In this document: piece by piece, positions 13,241-24,901 of the stretch | How positions within the stretch are numbered: position 1 is the first letter of the stretch | Layout: every line of letters begins with the position of its first letter | Assembly (NCBI GenBank): GCA_001953115.1 | Contig: LSSL01003555.1 | Location: 1-30,151, forward strand | Direction of reading: 5' to 3' | Source of the DNA: Smittium mucronatum | Taxonomy: Eukaryota > Kickxellomycota > Harpellomycetes > Harpellales > Legeriomycetaceae | DNA length: 30,151 nt | Translations under genes and position numbers: made by a program | The notes under the pieces: generated by a model | What the model was told of the DNA's origin: nothing | Databases searched by the model: none | Seen by the model: only the letters and a program-made list of their open reading frames with translations

Positions 13241-14156
13241 ATACCATCAATTATAAACTGAATTAAGCCCTGGTATATAAAAAAACCGTTTCCAAGAGAT
13301 AAATTTAAGAATTTTTTTGTTTTTTTAAAAATAAAATGTTTTTGCTCACTTGTTAAATAAGATATTTCTCAAAAAAGGTTACCGGTTAAAGAATTTTAAA
13401 ATTGCAGTTACTAAATATATTAGAAGGATAAGATTTACCACAATTTCCCCCAGTATTTTCAAGGTTAAATATTTGAATATAGAACCAAATCCAGAATAAG
13501 TCTTTAGCTCAAGAATATAATGTATTTGAAAAAGTCTAATAAATTCTTAAACACCTGATTTATTCTCAAGTATTTATTTAATTTAGATTTATATAGTTTA
13601 CTAAGAAATGATTTTTCCTCGGTTTAAATATCATATTTAATATTATTATAGCCCATTTTTAACGCAATATCCCATTTGGCGTAAATTTACCCCCCAAAAA
13701 AAATGGAATAAAACCCCAACCCTTAAATAAATAGGGTTATAATTTTTATCAGTAGAATTCGTCAAAGAATTTATTTATGACTATTTGTCAATTTTTATTT
13801 CATTTCACATAATCAATGTTAATTTTTTTTGTTGAAATTAATCGGCAGAAAAAAACTGGAAACATGTACAGAATATTTTTTTTCGGCAAATTTTGGAAAA
13901 ACAACAGTAAAAAAATCCTAAAATAAAAACCAAATCTTTTTTTTTTTGAAAAAACCTAACTAGTTGTATAATAGATTCATGATATTTTTTTATTAAGAGA
14001 TTCTTCTGTCTTTTCATAAAGATTAAGTCGAGTGGAATCATATATTTTTTACCCTTTCAAAGAAAGCGGTTAAATTAATGCTATCACTATATATAATTAG
14101 TTCATAAAATTTAAGATAATAAATAATAATTAGATAAGATTGACTAATTTCAAATT

Positions 14157-15675
14157 CAAATTAGGATAAATAATAAAATGCTGTATTTTTAAATGATTTC
14201 AGGATTTTTAAGCAGGTATCTGATCTTTTGTTTTTTACCTGAGCTTTTATGTGAAAAATCTGATGTATTTATTAGATCGTGTAGCATAATTTAAGTTTAT
14301 GGAAAATATTATAAATAAAACAAAAAAAATTCTAAATATTGAAGTTATTATCTTATTTTTATATTCAGCACTAGTTGATATACATATAGAAAGAAAAAAT
14401 GAGGCAATAATACTACAAAAAATGACAATTTTTTAATGGAAGATTTTTTTAGAATTTTATAAATAAAAATTATCAGGTTTACATTTAATAATTAGTTAAT
14501 GTATTTTACAAGTAATAGTTTCAAGTGAATTTACTATAAAAAAAATAATTTATAAAATTTTTTATATTTTCATTTTTTTTAATAATGTGTTGGAGCTAAA
14601 GTCACATTTTTTCATGAGTAAATACCACCACCATTTGTAGAAATTTTAAAATTTTCAAAATAGCGAAGGTGATATATATATATTTATTATGTCTGCCTTT
14701 TAGAAATGTTTATATTAACCTGGTAAAACAAAAAATATTTTTAATAAATTAAATTTTGATGATAAAGGTAATGGATAGAGATATATTGGAAATTTTGATT
14801 TGTGATCATAGCTTCTACTATTGGATCTATTGTATAATTTACTTTTTAAAAAAGTTATAATCCAGTATATACTACTTCCATAAAGCTATCCATAAAGTTA
14901 TTATAGCTAAAATCTTCAATTTAAACAAGTTCATAATTATATGAATTTTATTTTTTAATATAATATAAGGAAATATTTGAATTTAATATAGCCGTATTCC
15001 AAATTTATATGGACAAAACTTAAACTCAAATTTAAAAATTAAATTTACAAAAAAAATATTCTCCGAAACCCTTAAAAGTATAAAAATCTAGAGTAATTAT
15101 TTTTCTATGTTTTTTGTATATGTCGATTACAATATTTGTGAATATAGCTATAATAAAAGTTATATCATTCAATTTATTCATCAGTTTAGGCACCCAAAAA
15201 TTTAAAATGGAATTCACCTAATGGAAAAAAACCTGCCTTTAAAATTAATTGTGATTAATATTAATGAAATACCACACTGATATGCATTTTCCGTTAAAAA
15301 TAAATCAATATAAACTCATTTAAACAGCGGCTTAACACCTTTTAAAGATCAAACTCTGTAGTTTTTTGAAGAAAAAACAGTAAATATAAGTTTTCTTCTT
15401 TTTTTAAAAATAAAAATATGCTATTTTTAATCGTTTAACATGTTTTTTTTAATGATAATTTACCATTTGAAATTACTACATGGATAATTAATTGATTAAT
15501 TATAATTATTTCCATAAATGAAAATTATCTACATGATATAATAAATATATCAGATTTTTCACATAAAAGCTCAGGTAAAAAAATAAAAAACCAGAAAAAT
15601 TCCAAAAGATTATATACTTGCTTAAAAAACCTTAAATAGGCTTACGAATTCAGATTTTTATTGGATAATCTTAAT
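14157..15675. mobile_element. Inverted-repeat element of about 1.5 kb (TIR-like, non-autonomous)
   Basis: Two arms in opposite orientation, about 14157-14316 and 15499-15675, face each other across roughly 1.2 kb. Their core is a perfect 32-bp inverted match: 14231-14262 against 15551-15582, containing CTGAGCTTTTATGTG on the + strand of the left arm. On the inner side about 53 bp continue at roughly 80% identity by eye. On the outer side the match resumes after an 18-20 bp insertion in the right arm (CAAAAGAT..ATAC.TGCTTAAAAA) and fades into TCCTAATTT / TCTTAATTT. The interior has no recognised transposase. Its only open frame (15032-15217, minus, 61 codons) is unidentified. Alternatives are a foldback element, a decayed TIR transposon, or two inverted copies of one short repeat. 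Confidence 0.75.
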
Positions 15676-16519
15676 TTTATAACAGGAAAATTAAGGGCTT
15701 TAAAATATTCCTATTTTCATAAATATAATCAAGAAATATAAAATTGATAATTGGATCAGCAAAAGAATAAATGAAACAAAAAAAATGCCCAAAAAAAATT
15801 ATGATAATTTTTTGCGGAATTTCCCTAAAATTGAAATACAGAAATGACTATTAAAGAATTATTTCTGCATATCTTTTCCAGATTTCATATATTTTTTTCA
15901 GCTTTTGCGGAAAACTCCTATTTAACCTGAATTAAAAAATATTTCTTAGAAAGAATCAAGCCATATTTATAGTTTCATGTTTCTTAATTATATCCCTGGT
16001 TTTTAAAGTATTTAATATATTTTTCGAATTAAACTATGCCTATGTAACTATATTTTTGGAAACCTATACGGAGGATTAATTATATTTAAGCAAAAAATCT
16101 AAAAAACTGTGTGGAAATTAATTATAAAATTAACATATTTTAAGCAGGATTTTTCAAAAATGAAAATAACTATTTTAATTTTAATTTATTATAATATATT
16201 TAGGTCATTTTAAGTCGAATTTGTCACAATATTAAAAAAAATCGAATATAATTTTTTTAAATATTATAGTTTCGCTAAATAATAGAGAAATATTTTTTTA
16301 AACTTTTACATGTTTTTACTTAGTTTTAGGTATATCCCAAATGTTTTATTAAATAAATGCGGCTCTATTTTATATAAAAAAAGTTTTTTTAAATAACAAT
16401 CTTATTAAAATTAGTAAATTTTTAACTTTTTTTCTATAAATATACAACCCTCACTAAATGAGGAATAATTCTTAGGACTATTAGTTTTTCGCTAAAAGAT
16501 ATATATTTTTTATTCTTTT

Positions 16520-16579
16520 GATGTTGATGTTGATGTTGATGTTGATGTTGATGTTGATGTTGATGTTGATGTTGATGTT
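16520..16579. repeat. (GATGTT)10 microsatellite
   Basis: Ten perfect GATGTT units in a row are followed by a degenerate tail (GATTTTGGATGATTTGGATG). The flanks are non-coding. The perfect units imply recent expansion or active length change. Confidence 0.97.
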
Positions 16580-19106
16580 GATTTTGGATGATTTGGATGA
16601 TTAATTTATTGTATACATATTATTTTATTCTTAAATAAATTCGGTATAACCCCATACCCTATTTTTTTCCAAAAGGTATAAAATTCTTTTTATTTATTTT
16701 ATATCAATAATTTTTTAATTTCACTTGTGTATTTTTGTTTTGAAAAATATAGAATAGATTCAAAAAAAAAACTATTTATTATTATTTTTATCAAAATTTA
16801 TAATATTTGTTTTATTTTATAATATATATAAGTCGATAGGAATTTGGACTAATTTTTATTAATTTTATATATATATTTTTTATATGTTTTATATGGGAAT
16901 GGTTTCTATATTTGATTTTTCTGTAAACCTATTGCTTTCACGATATTTTTTTTGATTATTTTAATTTTGTCAAAAAAGATTATTTGGAATTTACATCTTC
17001 TTTCTAAAAGATCTATTTTATTTATGCAATATTTTTTTCGAATTTTTAAACGTTATAAAATTAAATTCTAAAAGAATATATTCCACATTAAATCTATGAT
17101 TCTAAATTTTAATCACTCCATATGATTTTTATTTGTTCTTTAAAATAATTATGCTCTTTTAAAAAATAATTTTGAATAATAATTTTTTAAATTATTATCG
17201 AGCTCAAGAAATTTTTTGAAAATTGTTTGTAATAACAGTTATTCCAAATTTATACTAGTTATAAAATAAAAATTTCATGAAATTTTGATAAACATAATGA
17301 ATATTTGTTAGCTATATAAGTTCTGCAAAATTTATCTAGTGAGAAATATTCAAAAAATCTTTAATTTTTTTGTCAAGCGGGGAAGTTTCTTTTTTTGAAC
17401 TTTAATTTAAATTTTTCTCATTTTTCTTATTGTCGAATAAATCATATATCCATAAATAAAAATATTCGCAATTAACATTAACTAAAAACAACCTGATATT
17501 TTCATATAATACTACATTTTTAAGTTATATTTTTTATATTTATAAAAACCACTTTAAAATATCAAAAAAAATCTGTGCATGTATCCCCATCACACCATAT
17601 TAATGATAACGGAAATTAAATCACAATTTTGTGCTCAAATTAAACTGTCATACTTAGAATGGAATCGAATTAAAACTAAAAAATGATAATTTGTTATAAA
17701 AATATATTAAATACCATTAAAAAACTAAATTTTAGAAAATAAAATTAATCAGGGACTTAAATAGAGTATATGAATAAAGATTTCATGGTTTAACTGAGTC
17801 AAAAATGATATTTTATTAATAAATTTTTATAGTTTACTAGTAAGATTAAAAATTACGTAATTAATTTTATTAAAATGTGTTTGAAATTGATTTTAAAATA
17901 GTTTTTTTCAAATAAAGAATTGAGAGATAAGTTGGAAAAAAAAATTAATTGCAAAAAAAATAATAATAAAAAATAAAATTTTGATAAAATTATCGTATTT
18001 GATCTTAGTTAAAATGAAATGTATTTATTTGTAAAAAAAAACTATTCTAAAACTACAAAAAAAGTTTTATCAAGAATAAATAGCTTAATAAAAATACTCA
18101 ACTATTTTTATGAAAATCGTATTATGAAATTTAACATTTTTAGATATAAATAATCGGTATTTTTCTTGTATTTAATGGTAGATAATATATTTATCCAATA
18201 TAAAAAATTTACTCCACTTTACTTTACTTATTTTTTATTGTAAAATAATATTAGGCATCTTTAGAAGTTAAAAATTTAATTAAAATGATATTTAAAAATG
18301 CGACACTTCAATATCATACTGGAGTTTTTATTATTATAAGCATTTGACTTAAAAAAAGTTGTATTATAGGTATAAAATATATAATAAATCATCTTGTGGC
18401 TTTTTAAAAAAACCCCCCCTAAAGTATTTCATTTCTCAGATACCCAAATTGAACTAGCGAAAAAATGCCAAAAATAATATATGTAAAATATCTTCCTTTT
18501 AATTATAATTAAATATTGGTTTGTTTTAAAACTTTTATTTATTCTGATAAATTTAAGTTTTGTGATTGAATTTAAAATATATATATATATATTTATTATT
18601 ATTATTTTTCTCTGCATTTTTTTTAATCAATATAAAAATGGTCTAAAAAAATTAAATATTTTTTCATAATATTAATTTTTTCAAAATATTTTACTGTAGC
18701 TTTTGGTGATAAAATAATAGCGAAAGACTTCAAATAATATAAAATATAGTATATTAAATTATTATAGATATATTATTTATTTTCTTTACTGAAGTCGCTA
18801 TACACCTTTAAAAAAATAGATATTAATGGGAAAGATAATAATTTTTTTTTTTTTTTTTTGATTTTTAATACAATAATTTTTAAAAAAAATATTTATCAAA
18901 TTTTTCAAACGATTTTATATTTCATATTATTAACTTTTTGAAATCTGAATTATTATTTAGCTATAAAAGTTAGTATTTTTAATTATAAAATAAAAAAAGA
19001 TTCTATAATCATAAAATTATAGCCCTGACAAGATAATCGAACTGTTTTAAATCTGGGATAGAAACTCACATGCCAAAAAAAAATATTTAATATGCATATT
19101 ATAAAA

Positions 19107-19214
19107 TAACAACAACAACAATAATAATAACAATAACAATAACAATAACAATAACAATAACAATAACAATAACAATAACAATAACAATAACAATAACAAT
19201 AATAATAATAATAA
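19107..19214. repeat. Compound (AAC)n-(AAT)n-(AACAAT)12-(AAT)n microsatellite
   Basis: AAC units, then AAT units, then twelve perfect AACAAT units (19129-19200), then AAT units. The ordered change of unit suggests that the hexamer arose where the two trimer arrays met and then expanded. Confidence 0.97.
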
Positions 19215-21683
19215 TTATATAATGAAAGTGAAAATAAAAAGGTAAAAACAAACCCCAAAATAATAATAAAATTTTGATTATTTTTAAATCATGCTTTAGT
19301 GCTTCAAACTTATTTTTTAAAAAACCACATCTAATAAATACAGAGTAATTATATTTGCATTTTTCAAATTTATTATCAGTTTGTTAAGTTTTAATCAATT
19401 TTATTATAGCATCTCGATTTTATTTTAAAAATTTATTACCACATGTATCAATATTTCCATTAACAGTGTTGATATCCATAACCGATATATATTTTTAATA
19501 CTAAGTTTTCATTTTTCAACAAACTAATTTTTCATAAAATGTCACCTATCAAAAAATATTTTCCCAATTCTTTAGTATATCATAATAATAAAACTGAGCT
19601 TTTTATAATTTAGAATAATGAGCATGTTGTTTATACTTGAATGTTGTCATTTTACATGCTTATAAGCAAAGTTCAACTTTCTTTTTCTTTTTAAACGAAG
19701 GTTTTGTACTTCATTATATCTTAAGCTTACAAATCCTTTTTTATTTATAGGTTTAGAGTAAAGTATTTCTTAAAATTTTTTTTATCATAATATTTTCTTT
19801 AGAAAAATTGATATAAAAATAATTTAATTATTGAGGAGGGGATTTTTCATTAAGCTCAAGTAAATCTTCATACATTTTTTTTAAAAAAATCCATTTCCAT
19901 AGAAATTATTTTTAAATACCCCTTTTTTTTAAAAAAATAACTCGATATGAAGGAATGTTTAAAATAATCATTTTTTCTAAATATATGGATTTTTTTTTGT
20001 AAAAAATGCCTCAATGTATAAAAAGGGGAGAATGTGAATGATTAAGAAAAAAGAGGGGTATTAAGCCAACAAAAACTAGAGTAAAAAACAGTATATTATT
20101 CTAATATTAATGACATAAAAAAAACTAAAAAATAATATTTACAAATAAATAGATTAATTATTATTTAATTATTGTTATATTTTACAATAAATAACCGTTA
20201 AAAAAATACAGCTATTTCTAAAAAAATCGTTTAATTTTTTTTGGAATCTGTGTTAATTTTGATCGATATTAGAGATTATTTATTTATGATATCATTATTT
20301 TTTGAGAAGTTTTTTTTTTAAGAAAAATATCAAGATTTTTTAGATTGTCCTTAAAATTATCGAAATATAGATATTGGTAAAGTGATTAATCATATAAAAA
20401 ATCAAATATTTTTCACTTTAATTGAATTAATAAATCAATTCGAACAAAAAACAACAGGGTTATAATTTTCAACTTTGTAGTATAAAAAAAAATTAATGTA
20501 TCAACAAGATTTTATTTTATTATTTTTGGACAAAAATAATTATGGAATTCAAAATAAAAAAATTCTATTGTGAATACATTATTTATATTTTAATGCAATA
20601 TAGATTGATTAAATAACTATAAGTGTCCATGAAATTTTTTTTATGAATTAATAAATTGAATATCTCAATATATGCATATATATTTATCTAGCTCTCCGAA
20701 TTTTTCTATTTCCCTAATATTTTTTTAATAAAGTATATACTCCCCATAATTTTAAAAAATGGAAAGCAAAGATGATTTTTCGGGGGGTTTAATGAATTTC
20801 CAAAAGGAGATACAGGGAGTCTCTCCATTATGCCTATAATAATAAATATAATAACCCAAAAGATTAAATCAATTAAAATCATATTTTATCTTGACATGAA
20901 TTAATAACCATATCTCTGATTTTTCAATTGAAAAAATTAGTTAAACCTCCTCAGCGATTATCCGAATAATAAAATGTTAGAAATACAGTTAAAATTACAT
21001 TTCTTTCTTTACTATTAAATCAAACAGAATTCTTTTAGAGATATATACCCACAGAATATCTCCTTTATGAGAATATTTTTTGATTAGTAAAGTCCTATAT
21101 TGTCAAGCTAAATAAAATTTCACTGATCTTTTCTAGTCAGGTTTTCCAACTGTTTGAAATCTATACTTTTTAATTTCTTTGAAATTCTATTTAACGTTAA
21201 TATCTATATATTTCCAAAGGAAAGGCTTAGGAAATAATTGACACGCTACTAATATTCATCTATATTTTTCTTTACATTTTCGTCACTTTAAAGCAGTAAA
21301 ACGTATAATAAAGCTTTCAATGATTTCGATATTAATTTTAAATCGTTCTTTAATCAAAAAATAAAATATATATGGCAATAGTATAAAAGAAATCACTATG
21401 TTAAGTTGAGTTTGTAGCTACTATTTTGTAATATTTAAAATGATATCATTTTAATTTTAGACTTAAATTTCAAATAGAAATTTTAGAATGATGAAATTGT
21501 TTTCTTTAAACAAACTTGAGCAAAATAAAACTATGTCTCTGTAAATGGTAATAAAATTTAAAAAAAAATAGAAAGTTCTTCTCTTTAGTGAATTTTATAT
21601 ACGATAAATAAGTTAGAAAATGTAATGAGTATTTTTAAAAGGGAGATTTAAGTATTGAAAGGGTAGCTATCATGATTCAAGTG

Positions 21684-22190
21684 AACTCTTTTATCAAATT
21701 ACCGAATTTTGCATGAGGTAGTATGGCACAATCTACCAAAAAAGGACATCCCTAGGGATTACTTCAAGTAAACTCATTCTAAGCTCACATGCAAACATAA
21801 ATTAATCTTAATTCCAACAACTATTGTTTGTGTAAAAGATTGAGCTACAAGAAATTTCCAACTTCTAAAAGTATAAATAAAGTTCAGCTCGAATATATGT
21901 AAGATATTGATCGGCTTGACTTTCCTACAAATGGCTGGAGACCTTTACATCATCTCAGCTTTCTAATACTAGACTTTATTGCCGATTATGTACCAGATAT
22001 TGCAAAGAGATTATACTCTTTTCATTTCAGGTGAACAATCTCTTCGATTAAAGAGATTTTTCTAAATATTTCCAACCAAGAGTAAAATTAATATTTACGA
22101 AAATTTAGTGTAATGTACTTTGGACCTCTTTAGCCCTCAGATCAAAACAAGCTTTTCACACTTAGGGTCTGAAAAGGTTAGCAAAAGCGC
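21684..22190 (+). repeat. Dispersed repeat, copy 1 (more decayed)
   Basis: Aligns by eye with 27491-28030 along its whole length and in the same orientation. Shared blocks in order are CTACCAAAAAA, TTCAAGTAA, CATGCA, ATGAGCT/TTGAGCT, CTTTCCTACAAATRGCT (21920), CCAACCAAG (22072), TAGTGTA..GTACTTTG (22106), and a closing GCCCY..A..CAAG block. The spacing between blocks agrees within about 20 bp. Where the two differ, this copy usually has A or T where the other has G or C, as expected of an older copy. No long open frame is present. Class unknown: SINE, solo LTR or MITE are all possible. Confidence 0.72.
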
Positions 22191-22406
22191 ATAATGACAG
22201 GGCTATAAGGGGTTTTTCTTAGTTGGTAATAATAAGCCCAAGCAAAGTATCGCAGTTAGTTGGCTCAAATATAAGTGAAAAAATAGTATGCCCCTATGAT
22301 AAGCTACCTACCAGTCGAGTTATACGTGATATGGTTTATTATTGGTAGATATTAACTAATGGAGCTTAAAAAAGAATATAGAATGATGTGGATTGGTGCA
22401 AGGAGG

Positions 22407-22413
22407 TATAAAG
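22407..22413 (+). promoter_or_regulatory. Possible TATA box of TAF6
   Basis: TATAAAG in a locally less A+T-rich context (GGAGGTATAAAGC), 95 bp before the TAF6 start codon. In DNA this rich in A and T a TATA-like string is weak evidence on its own. Confidence 0.3.
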
Positions 22414-22508
22414 CAAACGAATAAGAAATAAGGTCATGGAGAAGAAAGATCAACAAGTCTGCAAAAGAAACTTTTCATAATTTTCTCTTTCAACAAAATC
22501 CTACACGA

Positions 22509-24565
22509 ATGTATTCCAAAAATTCAATCAAGGCAAGCAACTTCTCCTCAAGCCTCTCTTATTTATTTACATATATTTACATATTTCATAAACTTAAATA
22601 TTTTCTTATACTCTTAATCATTTCGGCTTTCTGCATTTCATTTCTTAAATCTTTAAAATTCCTATAGAACGTTGCAGATTCTCTTGGTATCGGGAAACTA
22701 AAAGATGATGTCACTTCTGCCTTAGCCCAAGATGTAGAATGTAGAATCAAGCTAATAATAGAGGTTAATTCCAATTTTTTAATCTGAATTTCACATTTTT
22801 TAATTTCTTTTAATTTTACTTTTTTTAGGATGCCAAAAAGTTTATGAGACATAGCAAAAGAACCAAATTACTAGTTTCCGACATAAACCGGGCGCTTAAA
22901 GTTAAAAATTTAGAGGTTTTCATTAATTCTCATCTTTTCTCTTTTTATTCTTTAAAAAATTTATTATTCACATACCCCTCAATTATTTTAATTTTATAAA
23001 ACTCCACTTTTAAAGCCCATATATGGCTATGATACTAGTGTGGATATAAAATATAAGATGGTTTCTACCCCATACGAGGATATTTTTTACGAGGATGAGG
23101 AAGAGTTAGATCTGTTCTCATTAATAAACGAGCCTCTACCGATTGTCCCTCGAGAAATATCATATACCAGTATTTTATTTTCATCTGTCTTTATTTAATT
23201 TTGTTTTAATCTAGATTCCTATATTAATACGTTTCCTATCTCACTTTCTTCTCTTTTAGCTCACTGGCTTGCTATTGAAGGTGTTCAACCAAATATTCCT
23301 CAAAATCCCACCTCCTTGAATAAGGAGGAAAATTACGTCGACTCCATTAATTCTTCTGCAGTCCAAGATCAGTCTCTTTCTGGCTCTTCCCAGAATAACA
23401 CTGCACCTCTTGTAAAACATGTACTCTCAAAAGAGCACCAATTGTATTTCGAGTGTGTAAAGGATTCTTTGTTTAGTTCAAATGCTGCTATTCAAACTGC
23501 CGCTCTAGACTGCGTATCCTCTGACGGTGGAATCCATCAACTAGTTCCTTATTTCGTGCAACTGATCTCTGATTTGGTAGGTCTATTGAATCCTTATAGT
23601 TATAGTTATACACATACACTTTTATAATATATTTGCTTTACCCTCAACGTGCCTAAATTTGGGCTAGATTTAAAATTTATCATAACAATTAATTTTTTCA
23701 TTCATATTATAGATTATATTAAACGGTGACAATCTAGGGATATTAACTGTAAGTCTTAGATTAGCGAAGGCTTTACTATCTAATCCTCACCTGTACATTG
23801 AGCCATATGTAAGTTTTTTTTTCATTGTTCGTTTCACCTTCTATCTTAGCTCTAATGTTTTTTAATTTTTTAACACATTCTTTGTTAAATTTGATTATAC
23901 CTGCCCATCTATCTATAATATTAGAGTTTTAAATATTATCACAAGATGATTTAAACTATAAACCTCCAATATAATTTGTGTTTTTGCTTTATTTTGAATG
24001 AAATATTTAGCTACATCAATTGATGCCTTCCCTGTTGACTTGTTTGCTTGGTAAAAAGCTATGCAAAGACCATTCAGAAAATCATTGGGAACTTAGAGAT
24101 TTATCGGCTAGTCTTATTGGCCAGGTGGTGAAAGATTACGGGATGTCATACCACACCCTATTGCAAAGGCTAGCAAGAACATTCTTAAGAACCCTTTTGG
24201 ATCCATCCAAACCATCAGAGTCACACTATGGAGCTATAAAAGGTCTATTCATACTCGGGCAAGAAACAGTCAGGGTACTGCTTTTGCCCAATGTAAAGGC
24301 CTTCAGTGCTTTAACCCAAGTTGAACTGGGATCATCTGATCAAGTTGTTGTTGAGTCTGCCCGGATGTGCTTAACTACCCTTTCGCAGTTAATGTGCGAC
24401 TATGCAAAGTCCATGAAAAGCCAGGATCCCAGCCAAAACACCAACTCTGTTAATAATTCTGATTCTGATGTTTCTAAGCTTAGGTCTGAATATGGGAAAT
24501 TCGTTTCTGACTACATAGTTTCCCAGCCCGACTTCAGTCAATGGTGCAATTACCTCATTAATTAG
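22509..24565 (+). CDS. TAF6: Transcription initiation factor TFIID subunit 6, TAF6 (7 exons, 442 aa)
   Basis: TAF6 is a histone-fold subunit that pairs with TAF9 in TFIID, and in SAGA in many fungi. It helps assemble the RNA polymerase II preinitiation complex in the nucleus. Exons are 22509-22532, 22668-22763, 22829-22915, 23016-23169, 23260-23576, 23713-23808 and 24011-24565. The joined frame is 1329 nt. Residues 1-66 form the histone fold (MYSKNSIKNVADSLGIGKL, then KKFMRHSKRTKLL). Next come PIYGYD at 70-75, an acidic linker, VPRE and HWLAIEGVQP. The C-terminal HEAT-type domain runs from about 171 to 390 and includes LSKEHQLYFE, GGIHQLVPYFVQ, HLYIEPYLHQLMPSLLTCL and LDPSKPSESHYGAIKGL. The length fits fungal orthologues. 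Intron 1 begins with GC (AAG|GCAAGC) rather than GT; the other five are GT-AG. The start is the first in-frame ATG after a stop at 22422. The gene converges on mL44. Confidence 0.96.
22533..22667 (+). other. GC-AG intron in TAF6 (intron 1)
   Basis: Joining 22532 to 22668 is the only choice seen that puts the 8-codon first exon in frame with the histone-fold helix NVADSLGI. The donor is AAG|GCAAGC and the acceptor CCTATAG. GC-AG introns are normally spliced by the major spliceosome and tend to have a strong remaining donor match, as seen here. No GT donor nearby gives the same protein. Confidence 0.85.
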
Positions 24566-24901
24566 TCTTTTTATGTTCATATTGTGAACTAACCAACGTC
24601 TATCGTACTTTTATCAACTGTTCCAATTCAATTATTCTTTTTATTCTATACCCCGGAATGAAAGGGATGGTTTAGAATTTAAAAACAACCGTTTTCTCGA
24701 CTTTACTTTTTCCCTAATTTTTCTCTTTGTTGGGTTTACAGGTACATTAGAAAGAAACAATTTAATTTAGAGAAAATAAACTAATAAAATATTAGTATTT
24801 GCAAATACTTTAAAAAAAACTGAATAAATTTTGAAATTTAAGAGTATAAATTAATGTAGAAATGTGAGTTTAAGAGTAAAAATTTCAACGGTAGAAGTAG
24901 A
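24566..24901. other. Convergent 3' intergenic region between TAF6 and mL44
   Basis: 336 bp separate the two stop codons. On the + strand, AATAAA occurs at 24775-24780 and 24783-24788, about 210 nt after the TAF6 stop, and could direct its polyadenylation. The two 3' UTRs probably overlap or nearly meet. No coding signal is present. Confidence 0.55.

Larger units (their letters stand above)
8769..14156. other. Gene-free A+T-rich desert, left part
   Basis: About 5.4 kb with no recognisable coding region. Slightly higher-G+C patches at 9150-9240 and 10780-10980 were read in the + frames and, where open, the minus frames. They give only short open pieces with no family resemblance. The first few hundred bases presumably contain the LSM5 promoter. 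Two repeat features inside it (poly-C at 9983 and a degenerate repeat group from 12762) are listed separately. Confidence 0.6.
15676..21683. other. Gene-free A+T-rich desert, right part
   Basis: About 6 kb with no recognisable coding region or RNA gene. It is dominated by A/T runs and (TA)n stretches, for example near 16868-16880 and 18578-18593. It also holds the two hexanucleotide microsatellites listed separately. The open frame at 18983-19258 (minus) is only the translation of a microsatellite (repeating Cys-Tyr) and is not a gene. Confidence 0.6.

Noticed and set aside
13838..14041. 67-codon minus-strand open frame beside the inverted-repeat element
   Set aside because: It has no recognisable motif, lies outside the arms, and its composition matches the surrounding desert.
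18983..19258. 91-codon minus-strand open frame with a Cys-Tyr repeat
   Set aside because: It is the translation of the AAC/AAT microsatellite, with no flanking domain.
22586..22852. 88-codon minus-strand open frame
   Set aside because: It is antisense to TAF6 exons 2 and 3, whose + strand reading gives a clear histone fold.
24389..24580. 63-codon minus-strand open frame
   Set aside because: It is antisense to the last TAF6 exon.
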